DNA of 64,000 nt from Tubiluchus corallicola. Lineage: Eukaryota; Priapulida; Priapulimorpha; Priapulimorphida; Tubiluchidae. Under the pieces are notes generated by a model that saw only the letters and a list, made by a program, of their open reading frames with translations, did not search any database and was not told the DNA's origin. A program made the translations under genes and the position numbers. Where the stretch lies: contig JAQGDQ010000067.1 of the NCBI GenBank assembly GCA_030141605.1, forward strand, positions 310,001 to 374,000. The letters are read 5' to 3'. Position 1 is the stretch's first letter. Each line of letters opens with the position of its first letter. Shown in pieces: positions 55,901-61,095 of the stretch.

Positions 55901-58816
55901 GCATCTTATTGAAAAGACTTACTCCCATGTATAAGAGACCCCCTATTTTTAAAGTGAAAATTCTGAGCAAAAAAGGGTCTCTTATACATGCGAAAATACG
56001 GTATTTCATTTTCATTTCAGACCTTTTTTGATAGTATTTTTCTAACTTTCTACAATATATTTTATACATCACTGCCAATATTGATATATGGTTGGTTTGA
56101 GAAGCATACCTCAGAAGGCACTTTAATGGAACATCCAACATTGTATAAGTAAGTGTTAGACAGTTTTGGCTTTTTGTAGTATATTAATGATTGCCCTTTA
56201 GTTTAGACTAAGTATAAAGTTTAAACTAGCTGTGGAGTTTAGTTTTCACTGTTGCTTTCAAGTACATGGCAAAGTAACTGAAATTAACTTTAATGAAAAG
56301 TACAAATTTTACTGTAAAAAAAATAACAAAACAATAGAATTGAAGTTTTGTAAAAAATTAGCGCAAGCATTATTTCTACCATTTGCCAGTTTTATTATGA
56401 AATGTTTCTAATATAGTCAAGTCAGTCAGCTGTACAATATCCACTGATTAAGAGTTAATCAAACTTATACTTTATAAGTGTTTTAGTATCCCTACTTTAA
56501 TTCCTCTACTACTTTTACTACTTTGTTTAATTTCCTCTGCACTTTTCCCAAAATCTCTTTTTATTTGTGGCGATAAATGATTTTCAATGTAGCTTAGCTT
56601 GTTATAATAATAAAACTTTTTTTAAATAGCAGTTTTGGATTTGCATGTTGTACAAAATGCAAGCAAATGCTTGCGAACTGGCTAAAGTTATTAATGCGCA
56701 TGATTAATTTAGTCGGGCACTAGCGTACAGTAAAAGCACGATAAATGTTTTTTCTAGTTAAATGTTTAGGAGCACGTAAATAGCTTTTTCTGTTATTTTG
56801 GTATGCGGTAAAGAGATAGTAGTACAGTCATGACGTGCGAAATTAAACAACAGTGAGCAATGAGTATGGCTTGTAAATAGGCACGTAATCAGCAAAATAA
56901 TGGGCATTAAGATTCATCTGCCCTTGGCTATTTATGTTAGCAAGAGAAGATGTGTAGACATCTGGGCATCTGTAGGACACATCTTTTTAGAAAATCATTT
57001 TACCATGTAACTAGGTTCCAATCCTGCTGCAGTCATGTACATAATAAGAAGATCCTGTCATTAAGTTCTATATGTTGACCATCAATTTATTATTTAGCAT
57101 TTATTTTTATTTTAGAAAAATTGCAAGGAACAGTAGACTATCTACAGCACAGTTTATTAAATGGAACATTTTAGGCAAGTTAAGAATTTACACTTCTTAG
57201 TGACTTTTCACACATTGTCTTCATAGCACGGTCTACTTTATGGTAATTAACATGTTATTATGGTACTTAAAGAACTTTTCTCTCACAACATTCTCTTTCT
57301 GTAGGATTTCAAAATTCAAAGCGTATTCATTAATACATTCATTGTGTATTAATTTGTTTTATATATATGTATGTATGTATGTGCATGTGGGTTTATATGT
57401 ATATTGAGCTTTAATATGTAGTGTAATTTTTATATGTATTAATGCATTCTTATCCTGCAAATGGAGGGTTTTGTATTGTTTTATTTTGAAAATAAACGAG
57501 ATTTAATAAATAATCAAATCTCTCTCTCCATCATTCACTCTGTTTCTTCCTTTCTGAACATATTTTGGTATTCTGTATATGCAAATTATCAGTAATTGGC
57601 TATTTTTAAATTTTTAGGTTATTGGCATTCTCTTGTTTTCTTTTTTGGCACCTATTTTTTGTTCCAACCAAATAGTGTAATAAGCCGTGATATGCAGGTG
57701 AGTTTAATCATTTAGGCATACCTCTGTGAGGTGCTTTAGTGCAAATTCACTGTTTTGCTTTTGTAAACTTATTTGTTTAGATTCCTAGGAAGTTTAAACT
57801 TTAAAAAATGGTAAAATAAAATGTTATAACTGATCTTTTGTCATTGTGAAAAGTCTGATACGTTTAAAAATTTATATTAGGCAGTCTGCTTATGTATTTA
57901 GTCACTATATGAAGGCTTTCATAAACTCATAAGCAGGAAAATTTACTGGGGAAAATGTACATGTGTAAGCTTTGTGAACCCTTCTAGTTGAGTACACTGT
58001 ACATATTTTGTTTTTTGACAGTCTCTAGATGCATTTGCAATGGGTTCATTATGTTACACAACAGTTGTGGTAGCAATCAATTTAAAATTGTGTTTGGAGA
58101 CACATTATTGGACGTGGATCACACATTTCTCACTTTGGCTGACATTTGTTGGTTACTTTGGATTTACATTATTTTACTGCAGTTTTCCAATGTAAGTAGA
58201 AATATTAACTTGTAACAAACAAAACAATGTGAATATGATAAATATTAACTTTAATTCACTTTAATTTACAATTCAAACATGTTGAATACAAATCTTTGTT
58301 AAACTTTATGAGATTTGTATTTTTTAAGTGTTAAATGAGAAAAAACTAATGAAAACAGAAATCTATTATGGTAAGATAATTGCTGTTTTGTCAAACTGTA
58401 TCTTACACCATTGTGATAATTAATTAGTAAAAGAATATAGTCATTTCCTTCGTATATTTGCTCGAGAATCAGGTATCAGCTAAAATTGTCCATGCTGATT
58501 TCTCAACAGCATTAGTTGTTGAATAAATCAACAACAGTTTAATCATGAATAAACACATAGTGCAGCCATTAATCTGAGCTATTTGCTTTCTTATTGTCTT
58601 TTTAACTTTATTCGCATTTTTTTGTTTTCTAGGCCTACTGTACAAGGGAATACAAACATGTATTGGGTGTTTATGCAAGCCATGGGCAATGTTATATCTT
58701 GGCTTATGATTCTTTTGCTAGTAGTTATTGCTTTGTCACCGGATTTGCTACTGAAGCTGTACAATAATACGTGGGGAACAGACAGTGAATATGTACAAGT
58801 GGTAGGTTTTAACTAG
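15804..58816 (+). CDS. ATP11: ATP11-type P4-ATPase, phospholipid flippase catalytic subunit (28 exons, whole gene span)
   Basis: P4-ATPases move aminophospholipids from the outer to the cytosolic leaflet of plasma and endosomal membranes, using ATP and usually a CDC50 partner. The span covers 28 spliced coding exons, listed separately, for about 1147 residues; vertebrate ATP11 proteins are about 1130-1180. Hallmarks seen: TM1-2 (about 140-180), DGET 252-255 (actuator), PISL 427-430 in TM4, phosphorylated Asp480 in DKTGT, KGA 631-633 (nucleotide domain), VEDRLQ 716-721, TGDK 742-745, GDGAND 856-861, and six further membrane spans to the C-terminus. ATP11 is chosen over other P4 groups from the wording around [20 protein letters not shown] and [15 protein letters not shown] 15804 has A at -3, G at +4 and an in-frame TAA upstream. 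Oddities: a long N-terminal extension, one GC-AG intron, an antisense GST gene inside intron 18, and an uncertain 3' end. Confidence 0.95.
16621..16743 (+). CDS. ATP11: ATP11 exon 2 (residues 81-121)
   Basis: Encodes the basic stretch [12 protein letters not shown] and ends with the family-typical [10 protein letters not shown] just before TM1. The acceptor is CCTTCAG and the donor GTGTGT; it is phase 0 at both ends. Only this frame is open. Confidence 0.92.
17286..17375 (+). CDS. ATP11: ATP11 exon 3 (residues 122-151)
   Basis: Encodes the strongly conserved [14 protein letters not shown] segment and the start of TM1. The acceptor is TTTCAG and the donor GTACG; phase 0 at both ends. Confidence 0.97.
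17744..17827 (+). CDS. ATP11: ATP11 exon 4 (residues 152-179)
   Basis: End of TM1, the DTPVSPATS loop and TM2. Phase 0 at both ends; the acceptor is TTATTTAG and the donor GTATTG. Confidence 0.97.
18337..18444 (+). CDS. ATP11: ATP11 exon 5 (residues 180-215)
   Basis: Starts with [11 protein letters not shown], typical of the segment after TM2, and continues into the actuator domain. Phase 0 at both ends. Confidence 0.96.
18870..18980 (+). repeat. 5S rRNA-derived SINE-like unit
   Basis: The stretch has TGAAGTTAATAGCACC, then GATTAGTGAATGGATGGGTG and CCGCTTCAGTAT. This follows the internal control region and 3' half of 5S rRNA (AAGTTAAGCA, then TTGGATGGGTGACCGC). The 5' half does not match, and changes disrupt base pairing, so it is a SINE3-type element or retro-pseudogene, not a working 5S gene. 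It lies in intron 5 of the flippase. Confidence 0.6.
19527..19667 (+). repeat. interspersed repeat, copy 2
   Basis: Matches 5400-5557 over nearly its whole length (shared AAAAAGCTTCATTCTGTAAT and ACAGTAAACACACTTCATTG). It ends where the TIR transposon at 19670 begins. Confidence 0.75.
19670..20685. mobile_element. TIR DNA transposon with TA duplication, non-autonomous (1016 bp)
   Basis: The left end, CAGTAGGCACCGCTTAATAG then ACTCAC, mirrors the right end read in reverse, CAGTACACGCTGCTTAATAG then ACTCAC. TA lies just outside both ends (19668-19669 and 20686-20687), as in Tc1/mariner/pogo insertions. AATAGACTCA and AATTGACTCA words recur inside the left end (subterminal repeats). No transposase frame remains, so it would need enzyme from elsewhere. 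A separate perfect hairpin is nested at 19955-20036. It lies in intron 5, about 140 bp before exon 6. Confidence 0.85.
19955..20036. repeat. perfect inverted repeat, 30-bp arms with 22-nt loop
   Basis: Arm 19955-19984 (starts ACGGTGGACAGGCGGG) is exactly reverse-complementary to 20007-20036, separated by a 22-base AT-rich loop. The arms are far more GC-rich than the surroundings. The transcript of the host intron would form a long hairpin here. It is either a nested palindromic MITE or a structure within the TIR element. Confidence 0.95.
20828..20956 (+). CDS. ATP11: ATP11 exon 6 (residues 216-258), actuator domain with DGET
   Basis: Contains [16 protein letters not shown] and the dephosphorylation motif DGET (252-255), the P4 form of the P-type TGES loop. 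Phase 0 at both ends. A TIR transposon lies just upstream in the intron. Confidence 0.98.
21085..21240 (-). mobile_element. LINE C-terminal fragment
   Basis: The minus strand encodes [19 protein letters not shown], then KSKLKTYFF and a stop, the classic C-terminal end of CR1/L2-like ORF2 proteins. Only this tail remains. It lies in intron 6, next to an oppositely oriented LINE fragment. Confidence 0.65.
21326..22217 (+). mobile_element. L2/CR1-like LINE 3' end with trinucleotide tail
   Basis: Encodes [20 protein letters not shown] then [10 protein letters not shown] and [14 protein letters not shown], the conserved C-terminal part of LINE ORF2. The 3' UTR has GTAAAGTGCTTTGAGAC, as in L2-type ends, and finishes with (TTA)n at 22143-22170 and (GTA)n at 22171-22217. 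It is 5'-truncated and broken by stops. In intron 6. Confidence 0.85.
22286..22400 (+). repeat. tRNA-derived SINE-like unit 1
   Basis: An A-box-like TAGTTCAAGTGG and a B-box-like GGGTTTGAATCC stand about 35 bases apart, as in tRNA-derived SINEs. The body that follows (TTCACTATTTTTCAG) resembles that of the unit at 25300 (TTCACAATTTTTCAG). No acceptor-stem pairing was found, so it is not a tRNA gene. In intron 6. Confidence 0.5.
22409..22575 (+). CDS. ATP11: ATP11 exon 7 (residues 259-313 plus)
   Basis: Actuator domain continues with [17 protein letters not shown]. Ends in phase 2, splitting Arg314 with exon 8. Confidence 0.96.
23369..23433 (+). CDS. ATP11: ATP11 exon 8 (residues 314-336)
   Basis: Encodes [17 protein letters not shown], which is diagnostic for ATP11-like flippases. 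Begins mid-codon and ends in phase 1 within Gly336. Confidence 0.97.
24899..24980 (+). CDS. ATP11: ATP11 exon 9 (residues 336-363)
   Basis: Encodes [15 protein letters not shown] and the STVEK end before TM3. Ends in phase 2 within Lys363; the donor is GTGAGT. Confidence 0.96.
25300..25495 (+). repeat. tRNA-derived SINE-like unit 2
   Basis: The head has TAACTCAGCTGACAGAGCAT (A box) and CTCAGGTTCAGGTCC (B box), then a TTCACAATTTTTCAG body and an AATAAAAAGG end. It shares head structure and the junction sequence with unit 1. In intron 9. Confidence 0.55.
25695..25827 (+). CDS. ATP11: ATP11 exon 10 (residues 363-407), TM3
   Basis: Begins with SMNIFL and encodes hydrophobic TM3, then the tryptophan-rich extracytoplasmic loop ([10 protein letters not shown]). 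Ends in phase 0; the donor is GTAAGT. Confidence 0.95.
26485..26566 (+). CDS. ATP11: ATP11 exon 11 (residues 408-435), TM4 with PISL
   Basis: TM4 with the P4 signature IPISLYVTL (PISL 427-430), part of the lipid path. Ends in phase 1 within Glu435. Confidence 0.97.
27349..27380. repeat. TA microsatellite
   Basis: Uninterrupted TA dinucleotides in intron 11. Confidence 0.9.
27845..27972. repeat. 64-bp tandem duplication
   Basis: Unit 27845-27908 repeats at 27909-27972 with a handful of differences; both contain AAACAGATACATGCCACAAC. A third copy begins (ATAAATTAC) and fades. In intron 11. Confidence 0.95.
28000..30900 (-). mobile_element. degenerate LINE with endonuclease and reverse transcriptase
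   Basis: Minus-strand pieces run from endonuclease (near 30030: [16 protein letters not shown]; near 29870: LTDHFF) through a linker (29314-29646). Early reverse transcriptase follows at 28702-29127, with [28 protein letters not shown] and [14 protein letters not shown]. Motif A reads [11 protein letters not shown] near 28650, and a later piece near 28100-28170 resembles the VIHLGN region. Stops and frameshifts are common. The wording differs from the 7.5-10.3 kb LINE, so it is a second family. It fills most of intron 11. Confidence 0.85.
31306..31421 (+). CDS. ATP11: ATP11 exon 12 (residues 435-473)
   Basis: Encodes [14 protein letters not shown] and [12 protein letters not shown], leading to the phosphorylation site. 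The preceding 4.7-kb intron holds a LINE. Ends in phase 0. Confidence 0.97.
31450..31498. repeat. TA microsatellite
   Basis: About 24 TA dinucleotides just after exon 12. The 90-codon frame ending in IYIYIY arises from exon 12 running into this repeat. Confidence 0.95.
31530..31990 (-). mobile_element. LINE C-terminal remnant with internal 38-bp duplication
   Basis: The minus strand encodes [20 protein letters not shown] (near 31555-31615), the conserved end of LINE ORF2. The unit 31593-31630 is tandemly duplicated at 31631-31668. The boundaries are approximate. In intron 12. Confidence 0.7.
32261..32425 (+). CDS. ATP11: ATP11 exon 13 (residues 474-528), phosphorylation site
   Basis: Contains DKTGTLTEN with the phosphorylated Asp480. 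Of two close donors (GTACGT at 32426, GTAAAT at 32430), the first keeps phase 0 with exon 14 and is preferred. The loop after the P-site is shorter than in vertebrate ATP11B. Confidence 0.95.
32889..32928. repeat. GT/TA microsatellite
   Basis: GTGTGTGTA then TA repeats, immediately before the repeat copy at 32929. Confidence 0.9.
32929..33378 (+). repeat. unknown interspersed repeat, copy A (intron 13)
   Basis: About 450 bases colinear with 36347-36780. Shared landmarks in the same order: CAGCTTCAA, GGCACCATTTT against AGCACCATTTT, CATATCAAA against TATATCAAA, GTGCCCATAATGGTT against GTGCCTATAATGGTT, and TACACGAT against TATACGAT. A further short match (33745-33785 with 36980-37022, around TTCACGCATTATGG) suggests the element runs further. 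No coding frame is shared. Confidence 0.8.
33860..34002 (+). CDS. ATP11: ATP11 exon 14 (residues 529-575 plus)
   Basis: Nucleotide-binding domain with VVCHT and [14 protein letters not shown]. Ends in phase 2 within Arg576. Confidence 0.95.
34448..34590 (+). CDS. ATP11: ATP11 exon 15 (residues 576-624)
   Basis: Nucleotide-binding domain with [24 protein letters not shown]. Ends in phase 1 within Gly624; the donor is GTGGGT. Confidence 0.96.
34753..34856 (+). CDS. ATP11: ATP11 exon 16 (residues 624-658), KGA motif
   Basis: Contains LLCKGAEST with Lys631 of the ATP-binding KGA motif. Ends in phase 0; the donor is GTAAGT. Confidence 0.97.
35814..35927 (+). CDS. ATP11: ATP11 exon 17 (residues 659-696)
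   Basis: Encodes [18 protein letters not shown], the conserved end of the nucleotide domain. Phase 0 at both ends. Confidence 0.96.
36347..36780 (+). repeat. unknown interspersed repeat, copy B (intron 17)
   Basis: Second diverged copy of the element at 32929-33378, in the same orientation, in a nearby intron of the same gene. No terminal repeats or poly(A) tail were found, so the class is unknown. Confidence 0.8.
37185..37275. repeat. GTG-rich low-complexity tract
   Basis: Purine/pyrimidine-skewed run of GTGGTG, GTGTGG and GATGTGATG words on the plus strand, before exon 18. No gene. Confidence 0.7.
37348..37470 (+). CDS. ATP11: ATP11 exon 18 (residues 697-737), VEDRLQ motif
   Basis: Encodes [19 protein letters not shown] and ALRAAGIK. 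Phase 0 at both ends. The next intron is 15,263 bp and contains the antisense GST gene. Confidence 0.97.
38985..39335 (-). mobile_element. probable LINE C-terminal remnant
   Basis: The minus strand gives [11 protein letters not shown] after a broken DPWNKLSR-like piece, like the end of LINE ORF2. It is short and frameshifted. It lies in intron 18, just past the 3' end of the antisense GST gene. Confidence 0.4.
39832..40191 (-). CDS. GST exon 4 (residues 117-235)
   Basis: C-terminal domain: [35 protein letters not shown] and a charged tail ending QEQSK and TAA. The acceptor is TTTTCAG at 40192-40198. Confidence 0.95.
   Translation of the reverse strand, partial: VDQVFIQGKRQENAKLEKAISDALKILESMIGEKKYVTGNNITIADISLTSTIDELNLFDWDFSTVPKIEAYLNNVKTAMPFLKECCAKTLAEGKPQFQSGEFKKRFEQTVTRLQEQSK
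39832..43678 (-). CDS. glutathione S-transferase, delta/epsilon-like (4 exons, whole gene span)
   Basis: Cytosolic GSTs join glutathione to electrophiles in detoxification. Four exons (43678-43532, 41622-41564, 41223-41082, 40191-39832) splice in frame to 235 residues. The N-terminal thioredoxin-like domain has SPPSRAV with likely catalytic Ser13, the cis-proline VPI at 56-58, and the glutathione-binding ES pair at 68-69 within [11 protein letters not shown]. The C-terminal helical domain has TIADIS, with the N-capping pair Thr159 and Asp162. The wording NPQH, then LWESRAIL, is closest to delta/epsilon GSTs of insects and similar invertebrate proteins; theta is the alternative. The whole gene lies inside intron 18 of the flippase on the opposite strand. 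AATAAATAAA overlaps the stop codon and may serve as the polyadenylation signal. Confidence 0.94.
41082..41223 (-). CDS. GST exon 3 (residues 69-116)
   Basis: Encodes [13 protein letters not shown] and [19 protein letters not shown], linking the two domains. The donor is GTAAGT; phase 0 at the end. Confidence 0.95.
41564..41622 (-). CDS. GST exon 2 (residues 50-69)
   Basis: Encodes [19 protein letters not shown] with cis-Pro57. Too short to stand out as an open frame; found by its splice sites (CAG before, GTAATT after). Ends in phase 2 within Ser69. Confidence 0.93.
42780..43200 (-). mobile_element. probable LINE C-terminal remnant in GST intron 1
   Basis: The minus strand gives a [17 protein letters not shown] motif near 42975-43025, like the Cys/His cluster at the end of R1/I/Loa-type LINE proteins. 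It is short and broken. Confidence 0.45.
43285..43338. repeat. 27-bp tandem duplication
   Basis: ATTCTGGTCATTG[C/T]GTGTC and ACTCACAC occur twice back to back, differing at one base. In GST intron 1. Confidence 0.95.
43532..43678 (-). CDS. GST exon 1 (residues 1-49)
   Basis: Begins [10 protein letters not shown] and holds the Ser13 active-site region and [14 protein letters not shown]. The donor is AAG|GTACGT; phase 0. Confidence 0.95.
43679..44859. other. GST upstream region; no other gene recognised
   Basis: Would hold the GST promoter, read on the minus strand. No TATA box at a convincing distance and no other exon or element was recognised. Confidence 0.4.
45912..45944. repeat. CA/TA microsatellite
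   Basis: (AC)n followed by (AT)n within the foldback structure. Confidence 0.9.
46604..47640 (-). mobile_element. core-deleted L2/CR1-like LINE inserted in the foldback arm
   Basis: The minus strand starts with early reverse transcriptase ([19 protein letters not shown], 47427-47530). After VSMDNQ it jumps straight to the C-terminal half ([20 protein letters not shown], 47014-47289), so the catalytic palm is missing. The 3' end has TTGTAAAGCCCTAGAACATT and a TTATTATTATTA tail at 46604-46620, typical of L2-like ends. Foldback sequence continues on both sides, showing that it inserted later. Confidence 0.85.
47906..48589. other. no gene recognised
   Basis: AT-rich sequence of intron 18 with no supported feature. 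Confidence 0.4.
48590..49795 (+). mobile_element. internally deleted LINE: endonuclease start and C-terminal cysteine motif
   Basis: The 5' part encodes an APE endonuclease start ([20 protein letters not shown], then [10 protein letters not shown]) with an in-frame stop at 48814-48816, then a CTLFVRN continuation. Near 49580-49640 comes [13 protein letters not shown], the cysteine cluster of LINE C-termini, running on to an in-frame stop. Endonuclease end and reverse transcriptase are missing. A TA microsatellite follows at 49889-49930. Confidence 0.75.
49889..49930. repeat. TA microsatellite
   Basis: TA dinucleotides with one CA interruption. Confidence 0.9.
50090..50272 (+). CDS. short hypothetical open frame with N-terminal hydrophobic helix (60 aa)
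   Basis: From ATG 50090 the frame encodes a hydrophobic stretch ([15 protein letters not shown], residues 3-17) that looks like a signal anchor, followed by a polar tail. It is preceded by a CT-rich tract and ends just before the (CATAA)n array. There is no homology that I recognise. It may be transposon sequence or a chance frame. Confidence 0.2.
   Translation: MYVLSLPIAAIFVIFILQSWYKVISTDSQKPQESDSDALKVISIRWSEFLNKTSSDLKKF
50321..50455. repeat. (CATAA)27 perfect pentanucleotide array
   Basis: 135 bases made of 27 uninterrupted CATAA units. Read on the minus strand it is (TTATG)n following AATAAAAGA, so it probably grew from the 3' tail of a minus-strand retroelement whose end is 50456-50580. 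Confidence 0.97.
50590..50710. repeat. CATA/TA-rich low-complexity tract
   Basis: Mixed TATA, CATA and CACATA repeats. The cysteine/tyrosine-rich frame here is an artefact. Confidence 0.8.
51300..52440 (+). mobile_element. LINE ORF1 (gag-like) remnant with zinc knuckle
   Basis: Plus-strand frames give [17 protein letters not shown] (near 52010) and then a zinc knuckle, [16 protein letters not shown] (near 52300-52347), in C-x2-C-x4-H-x4 spacing with the last Cys changed to Tyr. This fits ORF1 of jockey/I/R1-type LINEs. It is broken by stops and no ORF2 follows. In intron 18, just upstream of exon 19. Confidence 0.65.
52734..52882 (+). CDS. ATP11: ATP11 exon 19 (residues 738-787), TGDK motif
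   Basis: Encodes [24 protein letters not shown] is at 742-745 in the P-domain. Ends in phase 2 within Thr787. Confidence 0.97.
53093..53246 (+). CDS. ATP11: ATP11 exon 20 (residues 787-838)
   Basis: Encodes LVVDGLSL and [14 protein letters not shown] of the P-domain. Ends in phase 0. Confidence 0.97.
53493..53595 (+). CDS. ATP11: ATP11 exon 21 (residues 839-873), GDGAND motif
   Basis: Encodes [18 protein letters not shown]; the magnesium-binding hinge motif is at 856-861. Ends in phase 1 within Gly873. Confidence 0.98.
54343..54488 (+). CDS. ATP11: ATP11 exon 22 (residues 873-921)
   Basis: Encodes [18 protein letters not shown] and [10 protein letters not shown], leading into TM5 (LVQYFFYK). 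Phase 0 at the end. Confidence 0.97.
54785..54844 (+). CDS. ATP11: ATP11 exon 23 (residues 922-941), TM5
   Basis: Short 20-codon exon ([15 protein letters not shown]). The position after IT is Ala where I recall Pro in vertebrate ATP11 proteins. Phase 0 at both ends. Confidence 0.93.
55576..56001 (-). mobile_element. pogo/Tigger-like transposon remnant with transposase C-terminus (426 bp)
   Basis: The ends CCGTATTTTCCCATGTATA and (reversed) CCGTATTTTCGCATGTATA are inverted repeats, with TA outside both (55574-55575, 56002-56003). The minus strand at 55656-55883 encodes [20 protein letters not shown] followed by [10 protein letters not shown] and an acidic tail, the typical end of pogo/Tigger transposases. 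The catalytic core is deleted. A second subterminal copy of the end sequence lies near 55921. It finishes 19 bases before exon 24. Confidence 0.9.
56021..56148 (+). CDS. ATP11: ATP11 exon 24 (residues 942-984), TM6
   Basis: Encodes [20 protein letters not shown] and HPTLYK. The acceptor CATTTCAG lies only 19 bases after the end of a DNA transposon. Ends in phase 2 within Lys984. Confidence 0.96.
56149..57115. other. intron 24, no further feature
   Basis: AT-rich intron with no recognisable element. Confidence 0.5.
57116..57174 (+). CDS. ATP11: ATP11 exon 25 (residues 984-1004), GC donor
   Basis: Encodes [10 protein letters not shown] and FIKWNIL. The frame demands an end at 57174, where the next bases are GCAAGT, a good GC-type donor. 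The nearby GT at 57179 would shift the frame and hit a stop in exon 26. Confidence 0.9.
57618..57697 (+). CDS. ATP11: ATP11 exon 26 (residues 1004-1030), TM7
   Basis: Encodes [15 protein letters not shown], completing TM7, and ISRDMQ. Phase 0 at the end; the donor is GTGAGT. Confidence 0.95.
58022..58191 (+). CDS. ATP11: ATP11 exon 27 (residues 1031-1087), TM8-9
   Basis: Encodes TM8 ([18 protein letters not shown]), the conserved [11 protein letters not shown] loop and TM9. Ends in phase 2 within Met1087; the donor is GTAAGT. Confidence 0.96.
58633..58816 (+). CDS. ATP11: ATP11 exon 28 (residues 1087-1147), TM10 and stop
   Basis: Encodes [18 protein letters not shown] and hydrophobic TM10, then a short tail ending at TAG 58814-58816. 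A GTAGGT at 58802 could act as a donor to a further C-terminal exon. Vertebrate ATP11 tails are longer, but no downstream exon is visible before the minisatellite, so the stop is taken as the end. Confidence 0.85.
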
Positions 58817-59258
58817 GAGCAACTGTTTCTGGATATGAAAAGTGGTTAACTTCTTTGTGCTGCAATGAAGCGAGGTAGTGTGGCATTGAAATCATGGCAA
58901 GAATTAACTAAAATAATATGTTATAATTTATAGCAATAATCACAGTAAAAACGTAAGCACCTAAGCAGATGAAAAGTCATGAGTATTACATTTTCTAATT
59001 GAAATTCAAGTTTATCGGGCATACTTAAAACACATTCTACATATCAATGCATCAAATTAAGAAGAAATAAAGAAACAAGTAGTACAAGTCCAGCAAGCAA
59101 AGTAGAGGCTAATTACTGAATTTTATGTGGCAAATTTTATACTTTATTATAATTTTTCACTTAAAAATCTCTAAATATTACTGTGTTTTTTAAAATTATT
59201 ACTGACTGTGCATACATTATAGGAAAAATCAAATTGCAAAAATGTTTTTCCATTTGAA

Positions 59259-59279
59259 AATAAAATTGTAATAAATAAA
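59259..59279 (+). terminator. candidate polyadenylation signals of ATP11
   Basis: Overlapping AATAAA hexamers at 59259, 59270 and 59274, about 450 bases past the stop codon and before the minisatellite. Another lies near 59064. Placement is plausible but unproven. Confidence 0.4.
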
Positions 59280-59534
59280 CCACTGCTGACTATATTAGAT
59301 TTGGTTGTGATTCTTGTTAACAATGCCATTACTTGCTTCAATTCTGCATTGGTTTTGTAGGAGGTTTATTTTCCAAAACATTTTTAGAATGCAGGAAGTG
59401 AAAATTGACTGTGGCCTCACAGTTTGTTTACAATAGAAAATGAAAAGCAGTGTTTGTGACATGAAATTGTGTTAGCAGACATTTATATTAAGAGATGAAA
59501 GTACAGTAAACCATCGTTTATTGATTTCCCAAAT

Positions 59535-61095
59535 AGCGACTTTTCGTAACTTATTTGCTACCTTTGCCTCATTTCATAGCAAGTATTTGTTACTTTTGTC
59601 TCACTTTGTGACAAGTATTTGCTGCCTTTGCCTGATTTCATGACAAGTATTTCCCACCTTTATCTCATTTCATGACATGTATTTGCTACTTTTGTCCCAC
59701 TTCATAACAAGTATTTCCTACCTTTGTCTCACTTCATGACATGTGTTTGCTACTTTTGTCTTGCTTTGTTACAAGTATTTGCTGCTTTGTCTCACTTCAT
59801 GACAAGTATTTTCTACCTTTTCTAATTTCATGACAAGTATTTGTTACCTTTGTCTCACTTCATGAAAAGTATTTGCTACCTTGTTTCATTTCATGACATG
59901 TGTTTTGCTACCTTTGTCTCATTTCACGACAAGTATTAAATGTGCTACCTTTTTCTCATTTCATGACAAGTATTTGCTACCTTTGTCTTATTTCATGACA
60001 AGTATTAAATGTGCTACCTTTTTCTAATTTCATGACAAGTATTTCTTACCATTGTCTCACTTCACGAAAAGAATTTGCTACCTTTGTTTCATTTCATGAC
60101 AAGTGTTTGCTACCTTTGTCTCATTTCACGACAAGTATTAAATGTGCTACCTTTTTCTCATTTCATGACACGTATTTGCTACCTTTGTCTTATTTCATGA
60201 CAAGTATTAAATGTGCTACCTTTTTCTAATTTCATGACAAGTATTTCTTACCATTGTCTCACTTCACGAAAAGAATTTGCTACCTTTGTTTCATTTCATG
60301 ACAAGTGTTTGCTACCTTTGTCTCATTTCACGACAAGTATTAAATGTGCTACCTTTTTCTCATTTCATGACACGTATTTGCTACCTTTGTCTCATTTCAC
60401 GCCAAGTATTAAATGTGCTACCTTTTTCTTACTTCATGACACGTATTTTCTTACCTTTATCTCATTCATGACATGTATTTGCTACCTTTATCTCACTTCA
60501 TGACAAGTATTTGCTACCTTTGCCTCATTTCACGACAAGTGTTAAATGTGCTGCCTTTTTCTAATTTCATGACAAGTATTTGCTGCTTTGCCTCAATTCA
60601 TGACACTACTACTACTATTTACTACTTTTTGCTACTTTTGTCTCATTTCGTGATAAGCATTTGTTACATTTGTCTCGCATCATGACAAGTATTTGCTACC
60701 CTTGTCTCATTCCACGAAAAGTATTAAATGTGCTGCCTTTTTCTTATTTCATGTCAAGTATTTGCTACCTTTGTTTCATTTCATGACTAGTATTTTCTAC
60801 CTTTGTCTTATTTCATGACAAGTATTAAATGTGCTACCTTTTTCCAATTTCATGACAAGTATTTCTTACCATTGTCTCACTTCACGACAAGAATTTGCTA
60901 CCTTTGTCTCATTTCACGACAAGTATTAAATGTGCTACCTTTTTCTTACTTCATGACACGTATTTGCTACCTTTGTCTCATTTCATGACAAGTCTTTGCT
61001 ACCTTTGTCTCATTTTGTGGCAAGCATTTGTGCTACCTTTGTCTCATTTAATGACAAGTATTTGCTATCTTTGTCTCATTTCATCACAAGCGTTT
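59535..61095. repeat. minisatellite, about 30-35-bp units in 202-bp higher-order units
   Basis: The basic unit is close to TTTGCTACCTTTGTCTCATT then TCATGACAAGTA, repeated dozens of times. Longer variants carry TTAAATGTGCTACC. From about 60000 several units recur as a block: frames starting at 60011 and 60213 are the same for about 50 codons, giving a 202-bp period. The reading frames through the array are by-products, not genes. Confidence 0.95.

Noticed and set aside
57179-57180. GT donor for flippase exon 25
   Set aside because: Would add four bases, shift the frame and hit a stop in exon 26; the GC donor at 57175 keeps the frame.
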